A stretch of DNA of 64,000 nucleotides from Onchidella celtica (GCA_963931925.1 OZ007570.1:42616187-42680186), one strand, 5' to 3'. Positions 53,461-64,000 are shown, counted from the stretch's first letter. Numbers and translations: made by a program. Notes: generated by a model from the sequence alone, not told the origin.

Positions 53461-53965
53461 TATAGGTAGAATGCGCATGACGTCACAGAGTTTTTGTTTT
53501 GTACTCCCGCCAAACAAGATGGCCGGTGGGTCAGCTGATGAGTGTAACTTCGAGATGTGTCCTAGCAGTTAAAATGCCTGCTGGTTGCATTGCAGTTGAC
53601 TCTTATGACAGGTTTGGAATGCGCATATCCACCATCTTGTCTGTCCGGACCCACTTAAGGCGTCGCGAACCAATCGGCGGCGAGTTCACTACTGTAAACA
53701 ATGACACGTATGTATACGCACATGGGAGACGTTCGGTCAATTCTTTCACTTCCTTTCTCTTGTTTACACGGATGGTAGGGAATCTGACCAGCTTGGATAC
53801 ATCCTTTCCACCCCTGTCATAACAGTCAACTGCACTGCAACCAGCAGGCATTTTAACTGCTTAGACACATCTCGAAGTTACACTCATCAGTTGATCCACC
53901 GGCCATCTTGTTTGGCCGGAAGTACAAAACAAAAAGTCTGTGACGTCATGCGCATTCTACCTATA
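53461..53965. mobile_element. Foldback MITE derived from a THAP/P-element 5' end
   Basis: Two arms of about 155 bp (53461-53625 and 53798-53965) are inverted copies, beginning TATAGGTAGAATGCGCATGA then CGTCACAGA and CAAGATGGCCGG. Each arm contains ATGCCTGCTGGTTGCA, the start of a THAP domain. On the minus strand the frame from 53851 reads MPAGCSAVDCYDRGGKDVSK LVRFP, with the THAP Cys pair; the + strand arm reads MPAGCIAVDSYD with the second Cys lost. The middle 170 bp is unique. The element is thus a palindromised 5' end of a P-type transposon, not a gene. Confidence 0.75.
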
Positions 53966-53971
53966 CTATAT

Positions 53972-54862
53972 ATATTTGTGGACTTAGAGATTTTTCGTTG
54001 CAAAAGGCTTCTGAACCACTGAACACTCAGACTTCAAATTTTATATGTATCAGAATGGATGTAAGGGTGCACAGTTTTTAATAGAAGTCTCAGATCGGTG
54101 TAGTATTTTTTTATTGGAAATTTATTGTTTCCCTAATTTTCACTAGGCCCATTGACATGCTGTAGGTTTTTATGACATCATCACTTCCTGAACATTTTCC
54201 GTGCGCACCACTGCACACTGTATACTGCCCTATCGCTGAGTTTTGGGGATGACCCTACGCATCTTGGCTTTTGTTCTTATTCCTTTCGGTCTGAAGTGGT
54301 GTCCTTTGTTGTTGCATCTCTCTTATAAGCTATCTATGCAGCATTAATGCCTTTCTTAGTTCACAGGCGTTTTGATTTACCCCCCCCCCCCAAAAAAACA
54401 CTACACAAACTACACTTCGAACAGGCACCCAGCTAGTACTAGTATATATTTGTGGACTTGAGATTTTTCGTTGCAAAAGGCTTCTGAACCACTCATCACT
54501 CAGACTTCAAATTTTGTATGGTACATCAGAATGGATGTAAGGATGCATAGTTTTTAATAGAAGTCTCAAATCGGTGTAGTTTTTTTTATTGGAAATTTAT
54601 TGTTTCCCCAATTTTCACTAGGCTCATTGACATGCTGTAGGTTTTTATGACATTATCACTTCAGGAACATTTTCGGTACGCACCACTGCACACTGTGTAC
54701 TGCGTTATCACTGAGTTTTGGGGATGACCCTACGCATCTCGGCTTTTGTTCTTATTCCTTTCGGTCTGAAGTGGTGTTCTTTGTTCTTGCCTCTCTCTTA
54801 ATAAGTTATCTATGCAGCATTAATGCCTCTCTTAGTTCACAGGCGTCTTAAGTTTTGCCCCC
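53972..54862 (+). repeat. Tandem duplication, unit about 0.42 kb, period about 473 bp
   Basis: The first copy (about 53972-54393) starts TATATTTGTGGACTTAGAG; the second (about 54444-54862) starts TATATTTGTGGACTTGAG. Both run through CAAAAGGCTTCTGAACCACT, CATTGACATGCTGTAGGTTT, GGGATGACCCTACGCATCT and end in a C run after CACAGGCGT. Differences are a few percent. No coding potential or terminal repeats seen. Confidence 0.85.
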
Positions 54863-55522
54863 CCCCCAAAAAGCTAGTATATATGTATGTATTATTGTTT
54901 TTTGTTGTGGAAATAGGATTTCGAAAATTGAAAATTGAAAAAAAAAAATGTAGAAAAATAAAGTTTCATGTGCGCCAATCAAATAGAATCTGCCGAAAGC
55001 TGTATCGGGTGTCCCTCTGGCCATGTAATGCACACTTTTGGTACGTTCGGTGCTCTATATTGCCTGGGGTAAACTTGTTACCCGAGGTTTCTTAATACAG
55101 TAAGTTAGTTTAGTTGTTCATTTTAGATCTTCCCAAATTGACCTGTTTCTTTATATTTGCATGGTGTGAATGAAGTTTTTTTTTTTGACTGCAAGAATAC
55201 TGTATGTCAGCTCCCGACTTTAAGGTCCACATGTCTTTTTTTTTTTGTTTTGTTTTGTTTTCTGATTATGCATGTGGCGGAAATTTACAACATCGATTTC
55301 CGGGTAAAATGCCCCCAAATACATTAATGTACCAAATCAAAAGAGAGTTAGGGGCAGTCTCGTTAGCGATCCCGTCAGAATTAGATTTAATAAGCTAAAC
55401 ACTGTACCTATATGACTGCGTATGGACTGGGGGGGGGGGGGGGCGGGAGAGAGACTAAGAACGAAAGCCTCAATGGCGAAAAAAAGAACACTTAAACACA
55501 GGCGGCCCAAATCCTTTCCTCT
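54863..55522. other. Intergenic spacer
   Basis: No gene seen. A G run of about 14 at 55430-55443. CTCT at 55519-55522 is the left copy of the Gypsy element's target duplication. Confidence 0.5.
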
Positions 55523-55695
55523 TGTAGGCGTAGGACTTACCTACCTGTCTCTTGAGTTGACCTTGTAGTCTATCAACGCATCGCCCCCCGCTACCGTTAT
55601 ATCGTCACTTCCTGTCCCTCTCCATCGAGAGTGGTTTCCCTTGTGAGGTCAATGCGATCGTACTCCGTAGTGTTTATGTTTCGCATTACCCCACA
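55523..55695 (-). repeat. 3' LTR of Gypsy element (173 bp)
   Basis: Ends are TG...CA on the minus strand (TGTGGGGTAATGCG ... CGCCTACA). It lacks 16 bp (GGTAAAGCTAAGACAG) that the 5' LTR contains at 59647-59662; otherwise I see no differences. Confidence 0.92.
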
Positions 55696-55706
55696 CAACC
55701 CCCCAC
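55696..55706 (-). promoter_or_regulatory. Polypurine tract of Gypsy element
   Basis: GGTGGGGGGT on the minus strand, immediately before the 3' LTR. Confidence 0.7.
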
Positions 55707-55717
55707 CAGTATTGTCC

Positions 55718-58700
55718 TCACATAAACCTCCTAGGTGGACGAAGTTGACGTCCAGACCTGGAGCTCTTGGAACCCGTAAGATGAGGCCGCTGAGGTGGAG
55801 GTGGAGGAGCAGGAGGATTGTTTGTTGGGACAGTTCTGGGCCGTCCACGTTTCGGTGGGTGGGCGATAGGGACTGGTTGTGACGTTTCTATGTGGGCTGG
55901 TTTCAGGCGATCAATCGGAGTTGTTTCTGTCCGATTTCCCATAAGTATTTGGAAAGTCTTGTCGTCCCGAGCGGCGACGACGTATGGTCCGGTGTATGGG
56001 CGTTGTAAAGGACGTTGAGAGGCGTCGCTTCTAACAAAGACATACTTTGCTGTTGCCAAAGTGCTTGGCACATTGTTTGGAGGCCGGCAGTGTCGTGAAG
56101 TGGGAGTGGGTAGGAATGATTGGGCCTGGCCGCGAAAGTCATTCAACTGTTCAGTGGCACAGAAAGGAGTGGCAGTGGCAGCAATCAGTTCTCCTGGAAT
56201 TGTGAGAGGCTCTCCGTAGACTAACTCAGCCACTGAAGCTCCAATGTCCTCCTTTGGAATAGTTCTTAGGCCCAGCATGACCCATGGTAGTTCCTCCATC
56301 CAGTTGGGACCATGCAGTCGAGCCATGAGTGAGGATTTGAGAGTCCTATGAAATCGTTCGACGATTCCGTTTGATTGTGGGTGATAGGAAGTCGTGCGAT
56401 GGATCCTAGTCCCGAGTCTTTCCATGATTTCCGTCCAGAGGGCAGAAGTGAACTGAGAACCCCTGTCAGAAGTAATGTCTGTTGGGATGCCAAAACGAGC
56501 TATCCATACACTGATGAGCGCATGGGCACAAGTGACAGTAGACGTGTTTTGAAGTGGTATCACTTCTGGCCAGCGTGTGCTGCGGTCGATGATGGTAAAC
56601 AGATGAGTGTATCCCTGGGAAGAAGGGAGAGGTCCGACAATGTCCACGTGTATGTGACTGAACCTTTTCTTTGGTGTTGGGATCTGCTCAAGTGGGGCGT
56701 GGACGTGTGTGTGTACTTTGGATCGTTGGCAATCCAAACACTCTCTTACCCATTGTCTAACTTGTTTCTTCAAACCATGCCACACGAACTTCTGAGACAC
56801 AAGTCGTGCTGTAGCTCTTGCCCCAGAATGTGAAAGGTTGTGTATGGTGTCAAACACTTGACGTCGGAAATCTGGCGGCACCACTGGCCGTGGTTTTCCT
56901 GTGGAGATGTCACACAGCAGTTGAGGGCCTGTTGGTTCCACAGCTGTATGAACCAAACTGAGATTTGTGATGGCTGTGCAATAGGCCTGAATTTCCTCAC
57001 TTGCAGCCTGAGAAGTAGCCATTGCTGAGTAGTCTACGCCTACCGACACATTGGAGATAGAGCGTGAAAGGCAGTCAGCGGCGACATTGTCTCTACCTGA
57101 AATATGCCTGATGTCTGTTGTGAACTGAGAGATGAAGGCCAGTTGTCTTTGTTGGCGACCAGACCAGGGTTCTGTGACTTTTGTCATCGAGAAAGTCAGG
57201 GGTTTGTGGTCAGTGAAAACGCAGAATGATCGACCCTCAAGCAGGAACCGGAAATGACGAATGGAGAGATAGATGCCGAGCAGTTCTCTGTCAAAAGCGC
57301 TGTACTTCCTCTCTGCGGGACGTAAGCGCCTACTGAAAAAAGCTAAGGGTTGCCACGACCTATCCACAAATTGCTCGAAAACCGCACCGACCGCTTGTTC
57401 CGATGCATCACATGTGAGTGCGATGGGCACATCAGTGTTTGGGTGGGCAAGCATGGCTGCCTCTACCAGTGCTGATTTGCTAGTCTGGAAGGCAGTGCTC
57501 ATTTCTTCCGTCCACTGTATGTGAGTGGACTTTGAGGAGTTCTTTAAAGCATCATACAGGGGCCGTTGAATCTCTGCTGCACGGGGAATGAACCGATGAT
57601 AGAAGTTTATCATCCCCAAGTACTCTTGTAACCCTTTCGCCGTTTGAGGTGGGGGAAAATCCTCAATTGCTTTGACCTTGGAAGGAAGAGGCGTAGACCC
57701 TAATGGAGTGATGTGGTGACCTAAGAAGTCAATCTCCGAGACTCCAAAAACACATTTCTCCAGTCTTACCACCAGACCAGCGTCACACAATCTTCCACAA
57801 ACAGCGTGAAGATCTTCCAAATGTTGGGCCTCCGAATCGCTAGCGACCAGGATGTCGTCTATGTAGTTGAAAGCACATTTGAGGTCTTGGAGCAGAGAGT
57901 CCATCAAGCGCTGAAATGCTTGTGCAGCATTCTTGAGACCAAACGGCATGCGCAGAAATTCATACAGGCCGAATGGAGTGATGATTGCCGTCTTTTCGAT
58001 GTCCTCTGGGGCCATGGGTATCTGATGGTATCCACGAATGAGGTCGATCTTGGAGAAGATAGTTTTCCCTTTCACTAGTTTCAGCCCGGTTGAGAAATCC
58101 TGGATGTGAGGAACGGGGTACCGGTCTGCTATCGTCCTGTCGTTGAGGCGACGAAAATCCCCGCATGGTCTCCACTCTCCACTAGCTTTAGGAACCATGT
58201 GCAAAGGTGATGCCCACGGGCTGCTAGATCGTCGAATCACTCCCATGTCCTCCATTTTCTTGAATTCTTCTTTCGCAGTGGCTAGCTTGTCGGGTGCCAG
58301 ACGACGTGCCTTAGCATGGATAGGGGGGCCAGTAGTAGGCACATGATGATGGACGCCATGCTTCACCTCTGAAGATGAAAAGGTGGGTTGGAGGATTTGT
58401 GGAAACTCAGAAAGTACTTTCCTGAACCTGTTGCTCTGCGGAGCAATAGGAGCGAGCTCTTGTATCGATGCATACGCTACTTGATGGATGCTGCAAGGGT
58501 AGATGGCCAACGAGTCAGCCTTGATTAGCTGCTGGCCACGTATATCAACAAGTATGTTGTGTCGGCGAAGGAAGTCTGCGCCGAGTAATGGCCGTTTCAC
58601 ATCCGCTACCACGAATCTTGCCGTGAAGACTCTATCCCTGGTCCTAATTGGTATGATACGCGTACCATAGGTTGCAATGTTAGAGCCATTAGCAGCGAGG

Positions 58701-58993
58701 AGTGGAGGTCCGCAGGTACCGGTGCGTTTGTCCAACAGTGTTGCAGGAATGACTGATACCTGTGCACCCGTGTCAACCAAGAAGCGACGTCCTGTGATGT
58801 TGTCGACTATAACCAGTTGTGGAGAGCCCGGGCCAGCAGAAGTTTGAGAGACGGGTGTCACTACTGCTGACCCTGCCTGGCGTTTCCCTGGTTCCTGTTG
58901 GAAGTTGAAGAGGAACGAGGTTTGGGGGCAGGATGTGTGCACGGTTGGATGCACTTGCGTGCCTGTTCTCCAAAACGATTGTGGTACCAGCAC
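55718..58993 (-). CDS. Pol polyprotein: protease, RT, RNase H, integrase
   Basis: 1091 codons without a stop. Protease active site [11 protein letters not shown] near residues 73-83. Reverse transcriptase with [12 protein letters not shown] and YIDDILVAS near 378. RNase H with [13 protein letters not shown] and FTDHKPLTF near 596. Integrase HHCC zinc finger (H...H, CLDCQRSK) near 718-757, then VDIVGPLP near 780, TSDRGSQFT near 842 and GIVERFHRT near 878, giving the DDE triad. The order PR-RT-RH-IN is that of Gypsy (Metaviridae). The frame opens inside gag; expression needs a -1 frameshift at 58882-58888, so the first Met is not the true start. All catalytic residues are present. Confidence 0.95.
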   Translation of the reverse strand: MLVPQSFWRTGTQVHPTVHTSCPQTSFLFNFQQEPGKRQAGSAVVTPVSQTSAGPGSPQLVIVDNITGRRFLVDTGAQVSVIPATLLDKRTGTCGPPLLAANGSNIATYGTRIIPIRTRDRVFTARFVVADVKRPLLGADFLRRHNILVDIRGQQLIKADSLAIYPCSIHQVAYASIQELAPIAPQSNRFRKVLSEFPQILQPTFSSSEVKHGVHHHVPTTGPPIHAKARRLAPDKLATAKEEFKKMEDMGVIRRSSSPWASPLHMVPKASGEWRPCGDFRRLNDRTIADRYPVPHIQDFSTGLKLVKGKTIFSKIDLIRGYHQIPMAPEDIEKTAIITPFGLYEFLRMPFGLKNAAQAFQRLMDSLLQDLKCAFNYIDDILVASDSEAQHLEDLHAVCGRLCDAGLVVRLEKCVFGVSEIDFLGHHITPLGSTPLPSKVKAIEDFPPPQTAKGLQEYLGMINFYHRFIPRAAEIQRPLYDALKNSSKSTHIQWTEEMSTAFQTSKSALVEAAMLAHPNTDVPIALTCDASEQAVGAVFEQFVDRSWQPLAFFSRRLRPAERKYSAFDRELLGIYLSIRHFRFLLEGRSFCVFTDHKPLTFSMTKVTEPWSGRQQRQLAFISQFTTDIRHISGRDNVAADCLSRSISNVSVGVDYSAMATSQAASEEIQAYCTAITNLSLVHTAVEPTGPQLLCDISTGKPRPVVPPDFRRQVFDTIHNLSHSGARATARLVSQKFVWHGLKKQVRQWVRECLDCQRSKVHTHVHAPLEQIPTPKKRFSHIHVDIVGPLPSSQGYTHLFTIIDRSTRWPEVIPLQNTSTVTCAHALISVWIARFGIPTDITSDRGSQFTSALWTEIMERLGTRIHRTTSYHPQSNGIVERFHRTLKSSLMARLHGPNWMEELPWVMLGLRTIPKEDIGASVAELVYGEPLTIPGELIAATATPFCATEQLNDFRGQAQSFLPTPTSRHCRPPNNVPSTLATAKYVFVRSDASQRPLQRPYTGPYVVAARDDKTFQILMGNRTETTPIDRLKPAHIETSQPVPIAHPPKRGRPRTVPTNNPPAPPPPPQRPHLTGSKSSRSGRQLRPPRRFM
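58830..58888 (-). promoter_or_regulatory. -1 ribosomal frameshift signal between gag and pol
   Basis: On the minus strand the heptamer GGGAAAC (58888-58882) lies in the gag frame as G-GGA-AAC, the form X-XXY-YYZ. Eight bases later GGGTCAGCAG (58873-58864) can pair with CTGCTGGCCC (58839-58830) in a 10-bp stem with one G-U pair and a 24-base loop. A -1 slip here leads exactly into the open pol frame ([10 protein letters not shown]). Gag's own stop is about 20 bases beyond the heptamer. Confidence 0.85.
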
Positions 58994-59586
58994 ACTGACG
59001 AGCTTTGACCACCGCTAGATCTAAGTCTAGGTGCAGAGGGTGATGGCTGTGTTGCAGCGATGTTTACCTCTAGCACTGCGTTGGAGTTTGGAATGACGGA
59101 CAGGTACAGTCGGTCCGCTTCCTGTGCCAGTAGCCTGTAGTCAGCAGTGTGTGACGCTGCCAGGGGTGTTCTCACATGTTCAGGCAGTTGTTGTAAGAAC
59201 AGGTGTCTGAATAGGAAACATGGGCTATGGGGCCCAAGAAGAGCCAGCATAGAGTCCATTAGTTCCGATGGTTTGCGGTCACCAAGTCCCTGAATGTTAA
59301 GAAGGAGGTGGGCTCTTTCTGAATCAGATTTGCCAAAAGCAGATAAAAGGAAAGCCTTAATAGCCTCATACTTGCGTTCCTGCGGTGGGGAAACGAGCAC
59401 AGATAGAGCCCGTGTTGCTGTTTGACTGTCGAGACTGGCCACCACGTGGTAATACTTTGTGTCATCCACGGTGACGTTACGGATGGCAAACTGCGCCTCC
59501 GCTTGAGCGAACCACGCTTCTGGGTTGGTGGTCCAAAATGTTGGCAGTTTCAGAGAAACAGCCAACACTGCTTTGTGTTCTTCCAT
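58861..59586 (-). CDS. Gag polyprotein of Gypsy element
   Basis: 241 codons from a Met close downstream of the primer site to a stop at 58861. [20 protein letters not shown] is the typical capsid start of this Gag group; later blocks ([36 protein letters not shown]) also fit. Near residues 200-218, [18 protein letters not shown] has a C-x2-H then C-x3-C layout, the CHCC knuckle of CsRn1-type Gag, instead of CCHC. The C-terminal tail is basic and Gln/Asn/Ser-rich. Gag builds the particle and packages RNA. The last 40 codons overlap pol. Confidence 0.92.
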   Translation of the reverse strand: MEEHKAVLAVSLKLPTFWTTNPEAWFAQAEAQFAIRNVTVDDTKYYHVVASLDSQTATRALSVLVSPPQERKYEAIKAFLLSAFGKSDSERAHLLLNIQGLGDRKPSELMDSMLALLGPHSPCFLFRHLFLQQLPEHVRTPLAASHTADYRLLAQEADRLYLSVIPNSNAVLEVNIAATQPSPSAPRLRSSGGQSSSVCWYHNRFGEQARKCIQPCTHPAPKPRSSSTSNRNQGNARQGQQ

Positions 59587-59611
59587 GGTGGAAACTCTTG
59601 GAATTTCGTTC

Positions 59612-59629
59612 CAAGTTCGGGGTCACCAA
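59612..59629 (-). promoter_or_regulatory. Primer binding site (tRNA-Trp type)
   Basis: Directly after the 5' LTR on the minus strand is TTGGTGACCCCGAACTTGG. TGGTGACCCCGA is complementary to the 3' end of animal tRNA-Trp (TCGGGGTCACCA), the primer reported for CsRn1-group elements. Confidence 0.8.
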
Positions 59630-59818
59630 TGTAGGCGTAGGACTTAGGTAAAGCTAAGACAGCCTACCTGTCTCTTGAGTTGACCTTGTAGTCTATCAAC
59701 GCATCGCCCCCCGCTACCGTTATATCGTCACTTCCTGTCCCTCTCCATCGAGAGTGGTTTCCCTTGTGAGGTCAATGCGATCGTACTCCGTAGTGTTTAT
59801 GTTTCGCATTACCCCACA
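59630..59818 (-). repeat. 5' LTR of Gypsy element (189 bp)
   Basis: Full-length copy, TG...CA on the minus strand. Short LTRs are common in this group. Confidence 0.92.
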
Positions 59819-59822
59819 CTCT

Positions 59823-61485
59823 CCTAATTAAACATCACAGTCGAGGACTTTGGCATTGACGTTATTTGAAAGTACCGAGTTTTCCCCCTGAAGAAAAAAG
59901 CTATAAGTGAGGTGGGCATCACCCAGACATAGTCTGCTAGTACTAAGGAGAGTTTCATCTCTCTGATTTTGCCGAGAGGTCCACATTGATTTTGGACAGA
60001 GTTAAACCCATCTTTCTTGCCTGAAATCGAAATTTCGGGTCAAAATATCGAATTTGCGATTATGTGCCCTTCGACAAGCTCAACCATTTCTGCCTATGAT
60101 TTTATCACCCATGTGGTTTATTTTTGATGTAAGCTAAGCTTTTTCTACATGAGGGGGTGCCTAAAACATTACCCAAACTCGTCCCAAACAGTCAAGTTGA
60201 CCTGAAGTTTTGAGGCCTTTACAGTAAGCTAGAAGGTATTTCTTGGGTATCGAGACCTTCCTCAACATGTCGCCCACCGCCAGTACGCATGACAGCTCTC
60301 TTGCGTTTTGTTTTCTCCTTGCTACTGTCTGCAAATAGACCAACACACTCGTATAATAACTGTGGCTTCCCAACCCACTTATCTGACCTTTGGGGTCGCG
60401 CTGTGACCGCGATCTCATGCTAGTGTTTTTTCAGCTCTGTGATTGGTCGGCCGGAAGTTATCCAGGGGTAGGAAGCGTTTTCATTGGCTGCTGTCCCAGG
60501 GCAGGGGAAACTATGTTACGCTCAATTGTAAACAGCTGATAGACAATAACAAGTTGGTGAGTGCGATTTGCCGAACAATTACACCCCTCAGAGTATTTTT
60601 TGGATATATTATATGAACTTGTGGCTAATTATCCCTAGATGACAGTCCAGCCTATCAACCAGGAATGTTTTGAGGAGCTAACAGCATATTGTATCTATAG
60701 AAACTGGCCAAAAATCATTGCAGAACTTTAGATGCGATTTTCTCGAAATATACTTTTTGAGAACATTTTTTCCTAAGGCTTTTTTTATTTACGGACAGAT
60801 CTACTTGAAATTTGGCATGAATCTTTTTCAATGTATGTAAAATAACGCTAAATATCATTTTTTTTTCTTTATCTTGTATACTTTTTGAGAAAATGATATG
60901 AGTGATTGAAAAATGTGAAAAAAATCAATTTTGCTGAATGTTGCATTCAAAAATTTGTGAAAAAAAAACAAACTATTACATATTCTGAAAAACTGATACT
61001 TACGGGTATGCACATTAGGCCATAGTACATGTGTATAAAATTTGAAACGATTTCATTGAAAAACAGGCTTTTGAAAATAGGCATTTTTCGGGGTGCAAAA
61101 TTCAATATGGCGGCGTTTCCATGGCAACCAAATAAAGAAAAATAATTTCTGCGATTTCCTTCCCCTAATTTGGTCATGCTGAGTCTAAAATATAAAGCTT
61201 AAAAATGCCTTAATTGAATAGTTTAGAAAATCACCCTCAGGACCCCCCCCCCCCTTAAAAAACCATCAAAAGCGTGGATTGTTTTCAGTCGGTAAATATG
61301 TGTGAAGATGAGAGATTTTCTTATCCGATATGTGTGCAAGTGGGTTGTTTTTTTGTTTTTTTGCCATTTTAGTTGATGATTTTCACGAGTTCCATTAATT
61401 GAAATCACTGTTTTATGCATTCTGGCTCTATAAAAGTTCGGATCATTGTAAACTTAGATCAGGTATCTTCATGAAAAGTGGTCTT
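59823..61485. other. Intergenic spacer
   Basis: No gene seen. A C run at 61243-61254. A short block (ACTTTTTGAGAAAA, ATTCAAAAATTTGTGAAAA) has the look of a dispersed non-coding repeat but has no second copy that I could find in the window. Confidence 0.45.
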
Positions 61486-61960
61486 TTTTTTAAGTCTCTA
61501 TATCGCGCTACGATTGTCATCACAAGAGTAATGGCAGCCAGTTGGAATTGTATCAGGTGTGGAATGGCCACCAGGGAAGTTGCAAAGCATTTTAACTGTA
61601 ACCAGTCCACTCTACTGAGGTTGAACCAGCGAGTTGGGTGACAAGAACCACCAGTGACCACCCCAGGCCTGGTCAACCACGTATAACAACACCTGCTAAA
61701 GATCGCCAGATAAGACTGTCATATTTACGGAATCGCTTCGAGACGGCAAGCCGGATAGCGGCTCAAACTCCTGGAACCCGAGACATGCCAACGCACATAT
61801 TGTATGTCGCAGACTTCATGCCGCTGGCTTGTTATAAAATAGACGTCCTCACACTGGCCATATCATCACCAGGCGTCACATGACGAACAGATTAGTGTGG
61901 GCTCAACAAAATATTCGTCGTCCGAGAGCAGAATGGAGATCAACGATGTTTTCTGTGGTT
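61486..61960 (+). pseudogene. Tc1-like transposase N-terminal fragment
   Basis: The + strand reads GMATREVAKHFNCNQSTLLR (first helix-turn-helix), then in another frame DHPRPGQPRITTPAKDRQIR (GRPR-like minor-groove motif) and YLRNRFETASRIAAQTPG, then MTNRLVWAQQNIRRPRAEWR. This is the N-terminal DNA-binding part of a Tc1 transposase ending just before the first catalytic Asp. It is broken by at least two frameshifts, and the catalytic domain is missing. No terminal repeats found. Confidence 0.75.
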
Positions 61961-62039
61961 TTTATAATATTTCGTGGATTTGCTACTTGTAATTTGCCAT
62001 TTATTGAATACAGAGAGTGTTTTATATAGTCATAAGCAT

Positions 62040-62210
62040 GGAAAATGAAAAACTTGGCCATATTTTAGTGCGAGGAGTGGAAAAGTTGAAAACGTGGCCG
62101 TACTTGAGTGCAACCTAAGTGCAAATAATTGAAAAGTTGAAAAATATGTCGTACTTAAGTGTGCAAATAATGGAAAATTTTCCATACTCAAGTACATGCT
62201 ACTTTGGTTT
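62040..62210 (+). repeat. Degenerate tandem repeat
   Basis: A roughly 50-base unit recurs about three times: GGAAAATGAAAAACTTGG, TGGAAAAGTTGAAAACGTGG, TTGAAAAGTTGAAAAATATG, each followed by a TACTTGAGTG or similar block. Homology is loose. Confidence 0.45.
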
Positions 62211-64000
62211 TGTTATGAATAAACAATACTGGTGCTTACAGATGAAACTATCTCTGCTATCTCGTCTATTAAAAACATCAGGAGTTTAACATACTTTATG
62301 GCCACCAAACACAAGCCCTATTAGTATCATCAACTTTTCTCCAGTTGTAAGATAGGGTCACTGATTTTACTCAGGTCGGGCATTGAGAGCTAAGGTTACG
62401 ATGGGGAGAAAGAGCAATCGGGTTACGCACGTGGAGGTACCGTAACACGCTTGGCCACATTTTTTTTTTACTTTTTTTTTTTACTATGCAATAGAGATTT
62501 AATCGTTTTCAGGGGACACGGAGCAAAGACAGTCGGCACCACCTGCTAACTCGGTCACCGCAGATGGGCGATGTTTATTGTGTTAGTTTAGGCTCAGTGC
62601 TACTTGATACGAGTGTGACTAGCGGGTGGGTGAAGAAGAGAGGGGGACTTGTCTATAATAGGTGTTAGGCACCCATTAATGCAACTTTCTGATTATGACA
62701 TTGAAATGCCAGATTAGGCTGACCAGACTGCTTAAGAATTAACGTCAGTGTTATCTTAAGTTTTATTCAGCTCTGTCGAAACTGTTTTACATAGGCTACA
62801 CCTGCCCAGGTCTTACTAGGCCGTGGGACAAAAATCCTAGCTAGTCTCTAAAGTAAAGTTCGTTACGCACCCTGTTACGAGTCTGGACTGGGTGATAGTG
62901 TCCCCTCCAGTGTTACAGAGTGGGTATTATGACTGCATTTTAAATCGAGAGGTATTTACTATTTACTCTTTCGTACCATGCCACACACTAAGAACAATCT
63001 GAATAAGTTTCATAAACAGACCTGCAGGGCCCCAAATTTAATTACATTAAATTTCCTAACAATTTTGTCTAGATCTATTACATACTAAAAGACAACATCA
63101 GCAGCATCAAATGAAAATTTAATAATATGTCACTAGAAGTCTTCTCTAGATTCCTATAAGGTTATGATCATTCTGACTCACTAACAACTTAAGTACTAGT
63201 TATATATCTCTCAGATATAGTCTGCCTACTATCTATCAAGCAATATACTAATGTCTCTGGCGACGATGTCATCTCAGCTATTTGTGCCTACCGCTTATAA
63301 TGGATCAAGCTCGTCAATATAAACTGATGTAGTTAAGTCTATTGGATCTACTCTAGGATGGGCTGGCAATCCCCAGCCTCATCCAGACAAATCAATCCCA
63401 ATTCACAGATGTGTATGCCAAACATTCATACTAGTGGCAAGTCAATATAAATCTTTGTCTTGCATTCTTGGGTAGCACTCCTAGCATATGCGGCAATCCT
63501 GTCCTACTGGATAAATTATGTTCAGTTCCTCGTTCATTGTTGAATCATCAAAGGACAAACACTTACACTTGGTCCCTGGTACTAGAAAAACCAGGGAACA
63601 GTAGACAATAGCAGTGGGCATATCTCATTCAAGCATATGGCTTCATCTCAATGTCTATAGTGGACTAGACATGAATCAACAGTCTTATGATTCTTCAGGC
63701 AGAATCGTGCCGACGCCTGCACAGATTGGAATTTTCTGTATGGAGTAATGGACATGGGTATGGCTACGCTTTTATACTGTGCAGCCACCTGCAAATTACC
63801 GTCCAAATCCCTAGATTTGATTGGTGCATCCATGCGAGCTCATCTCGCAGTATTAATATATTCTACGTGGGAGTTGGTCACGGCCTTGTACTAAAAACAG
63901 ACAAGGTCAATTTAAAATGTCAAAACAATTACTGAAATCTTTAAACCCTCGTGCTTTCTACATTTTATGTACGAATTTCTGAACGCGACTAAGCGTCTTA
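62211..64000. other. No recognisable gene or element
   Basis: This last stretch contains poly-T/A runs at 62460-62483 and many short frames without family motifs. I found no element ends, RNA gene or coding exon. Confidence 0.45.

Larger units (their letters stand above)
55523..59818 (-). mobile_element. CsRn1-like Gypsy LTR retrotransposon, complete
   Basis: This 4.3-kb element on the minus strand has two short LTRs (right 189 bp, left 173 bp), identical except for a 16-bp segment missing on the left. CTCT flanks both ends (55519-55522, 59819-59822). The primer site beside the 5' LTR is TGGTGACCCCGA, which fits tRNA-Trp. A GGTGGGGGGT purine tract precedes the 3' LTR. gag and pol are both open and overlap in the -1 relation. 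The Gag knuckle of CHCC type and the Trp primer site are features of the CsRn1/Kabuki group. No env. The near-identical LTRs and intact frames suggest recent insertion. Confidence 0.93.

Overview
This window looks like nuclear DNA of a mollusc or related lophotrochozoan, probably a gastropod. That is an inference from a neuroendocrine-type proprotein convertase gene with very large introns, P-element/THAP transposons, a CsRn1-like Gypsy element with a Trp-type primer binding site, L2/CR1-group and Tx1/L1-group LINEs, and SINE-like repeats with ATT tails. No prokaryotic gene organisation, rRNA, intact tRNA or CRISPR array was seen.

The only host gene I can support is a PC1/3-like (PCSK1-like) subtilisin/kexin convertase on the + strand, from 776 to the stop codon at 50542-50544. 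Seven exons can be joined in one continuous reading frame (776-948, 16214-16456, 17271-17371, 24630-24845, 28604-28771, 46580-46726, 50013-50544). They cover the second half of the catalytic domain (oxyanion Asn and catalytic Ser present), the whole P domain and a soluble C-terminal tail. The signal peptide, prodomain and catalytic Asp/His exons lie upstream of the window. Introns are 15.3, 0.8, 7.3, 3.8, 17.8 and 3.3 kb.

The introns hold most of the mobile elements. Intron 1 (949-16213): a P-element-like transposon with 8-bp target duplication (1777-4783), a tRNA-like SINE cut by a small hAT-type MITE (6361-6549), a deleted LTR element with only a gag fragment (6872-9222), a hAT-like element carrying a 108-bp minisatellite (about 9679-11118) and an inverted-repeat element at 12074-12722. 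Intron 3: an L2/CR1-group LINE with one frameshift (19.3-22.98 kb) between inverted repeats, plus two copies of a 200-bp repeat that keeps an open frame. Intron 5: an apparently intact Tx1/L1-like LINE (30964-37060) inserted in a SINE, a TIR element carrying a LINE tail (38548-39600), nested foldback MITEs (39.8-42.1 kb) and a second, different P element (42117-45532) reduced to its C-terminal coding part.

Downstream of the convertase (50.5-64 kb) are a mariner fossil, a LINE fragment, a foldback MITE whose two arms both encode the start of a THAP domain, a 0.42-kb tandem duplication, a complete CsRn1-like Gypsy element with intact gag and pol and a textbook -1 frameshift signal (55523-59818), and a Tc1-like fragment (61.5 kb). 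The last 2 kb show no recognisable gene.

No wholly new system was found. The most interesting items are the THAP/P-element family in three structural states (with precise target duplications for two), the two intact retrotransposons, the Gypsy frameshift signal, and the complete 3' gene model of a divergent PC1-like convertase with a NAGNAG acceptor.
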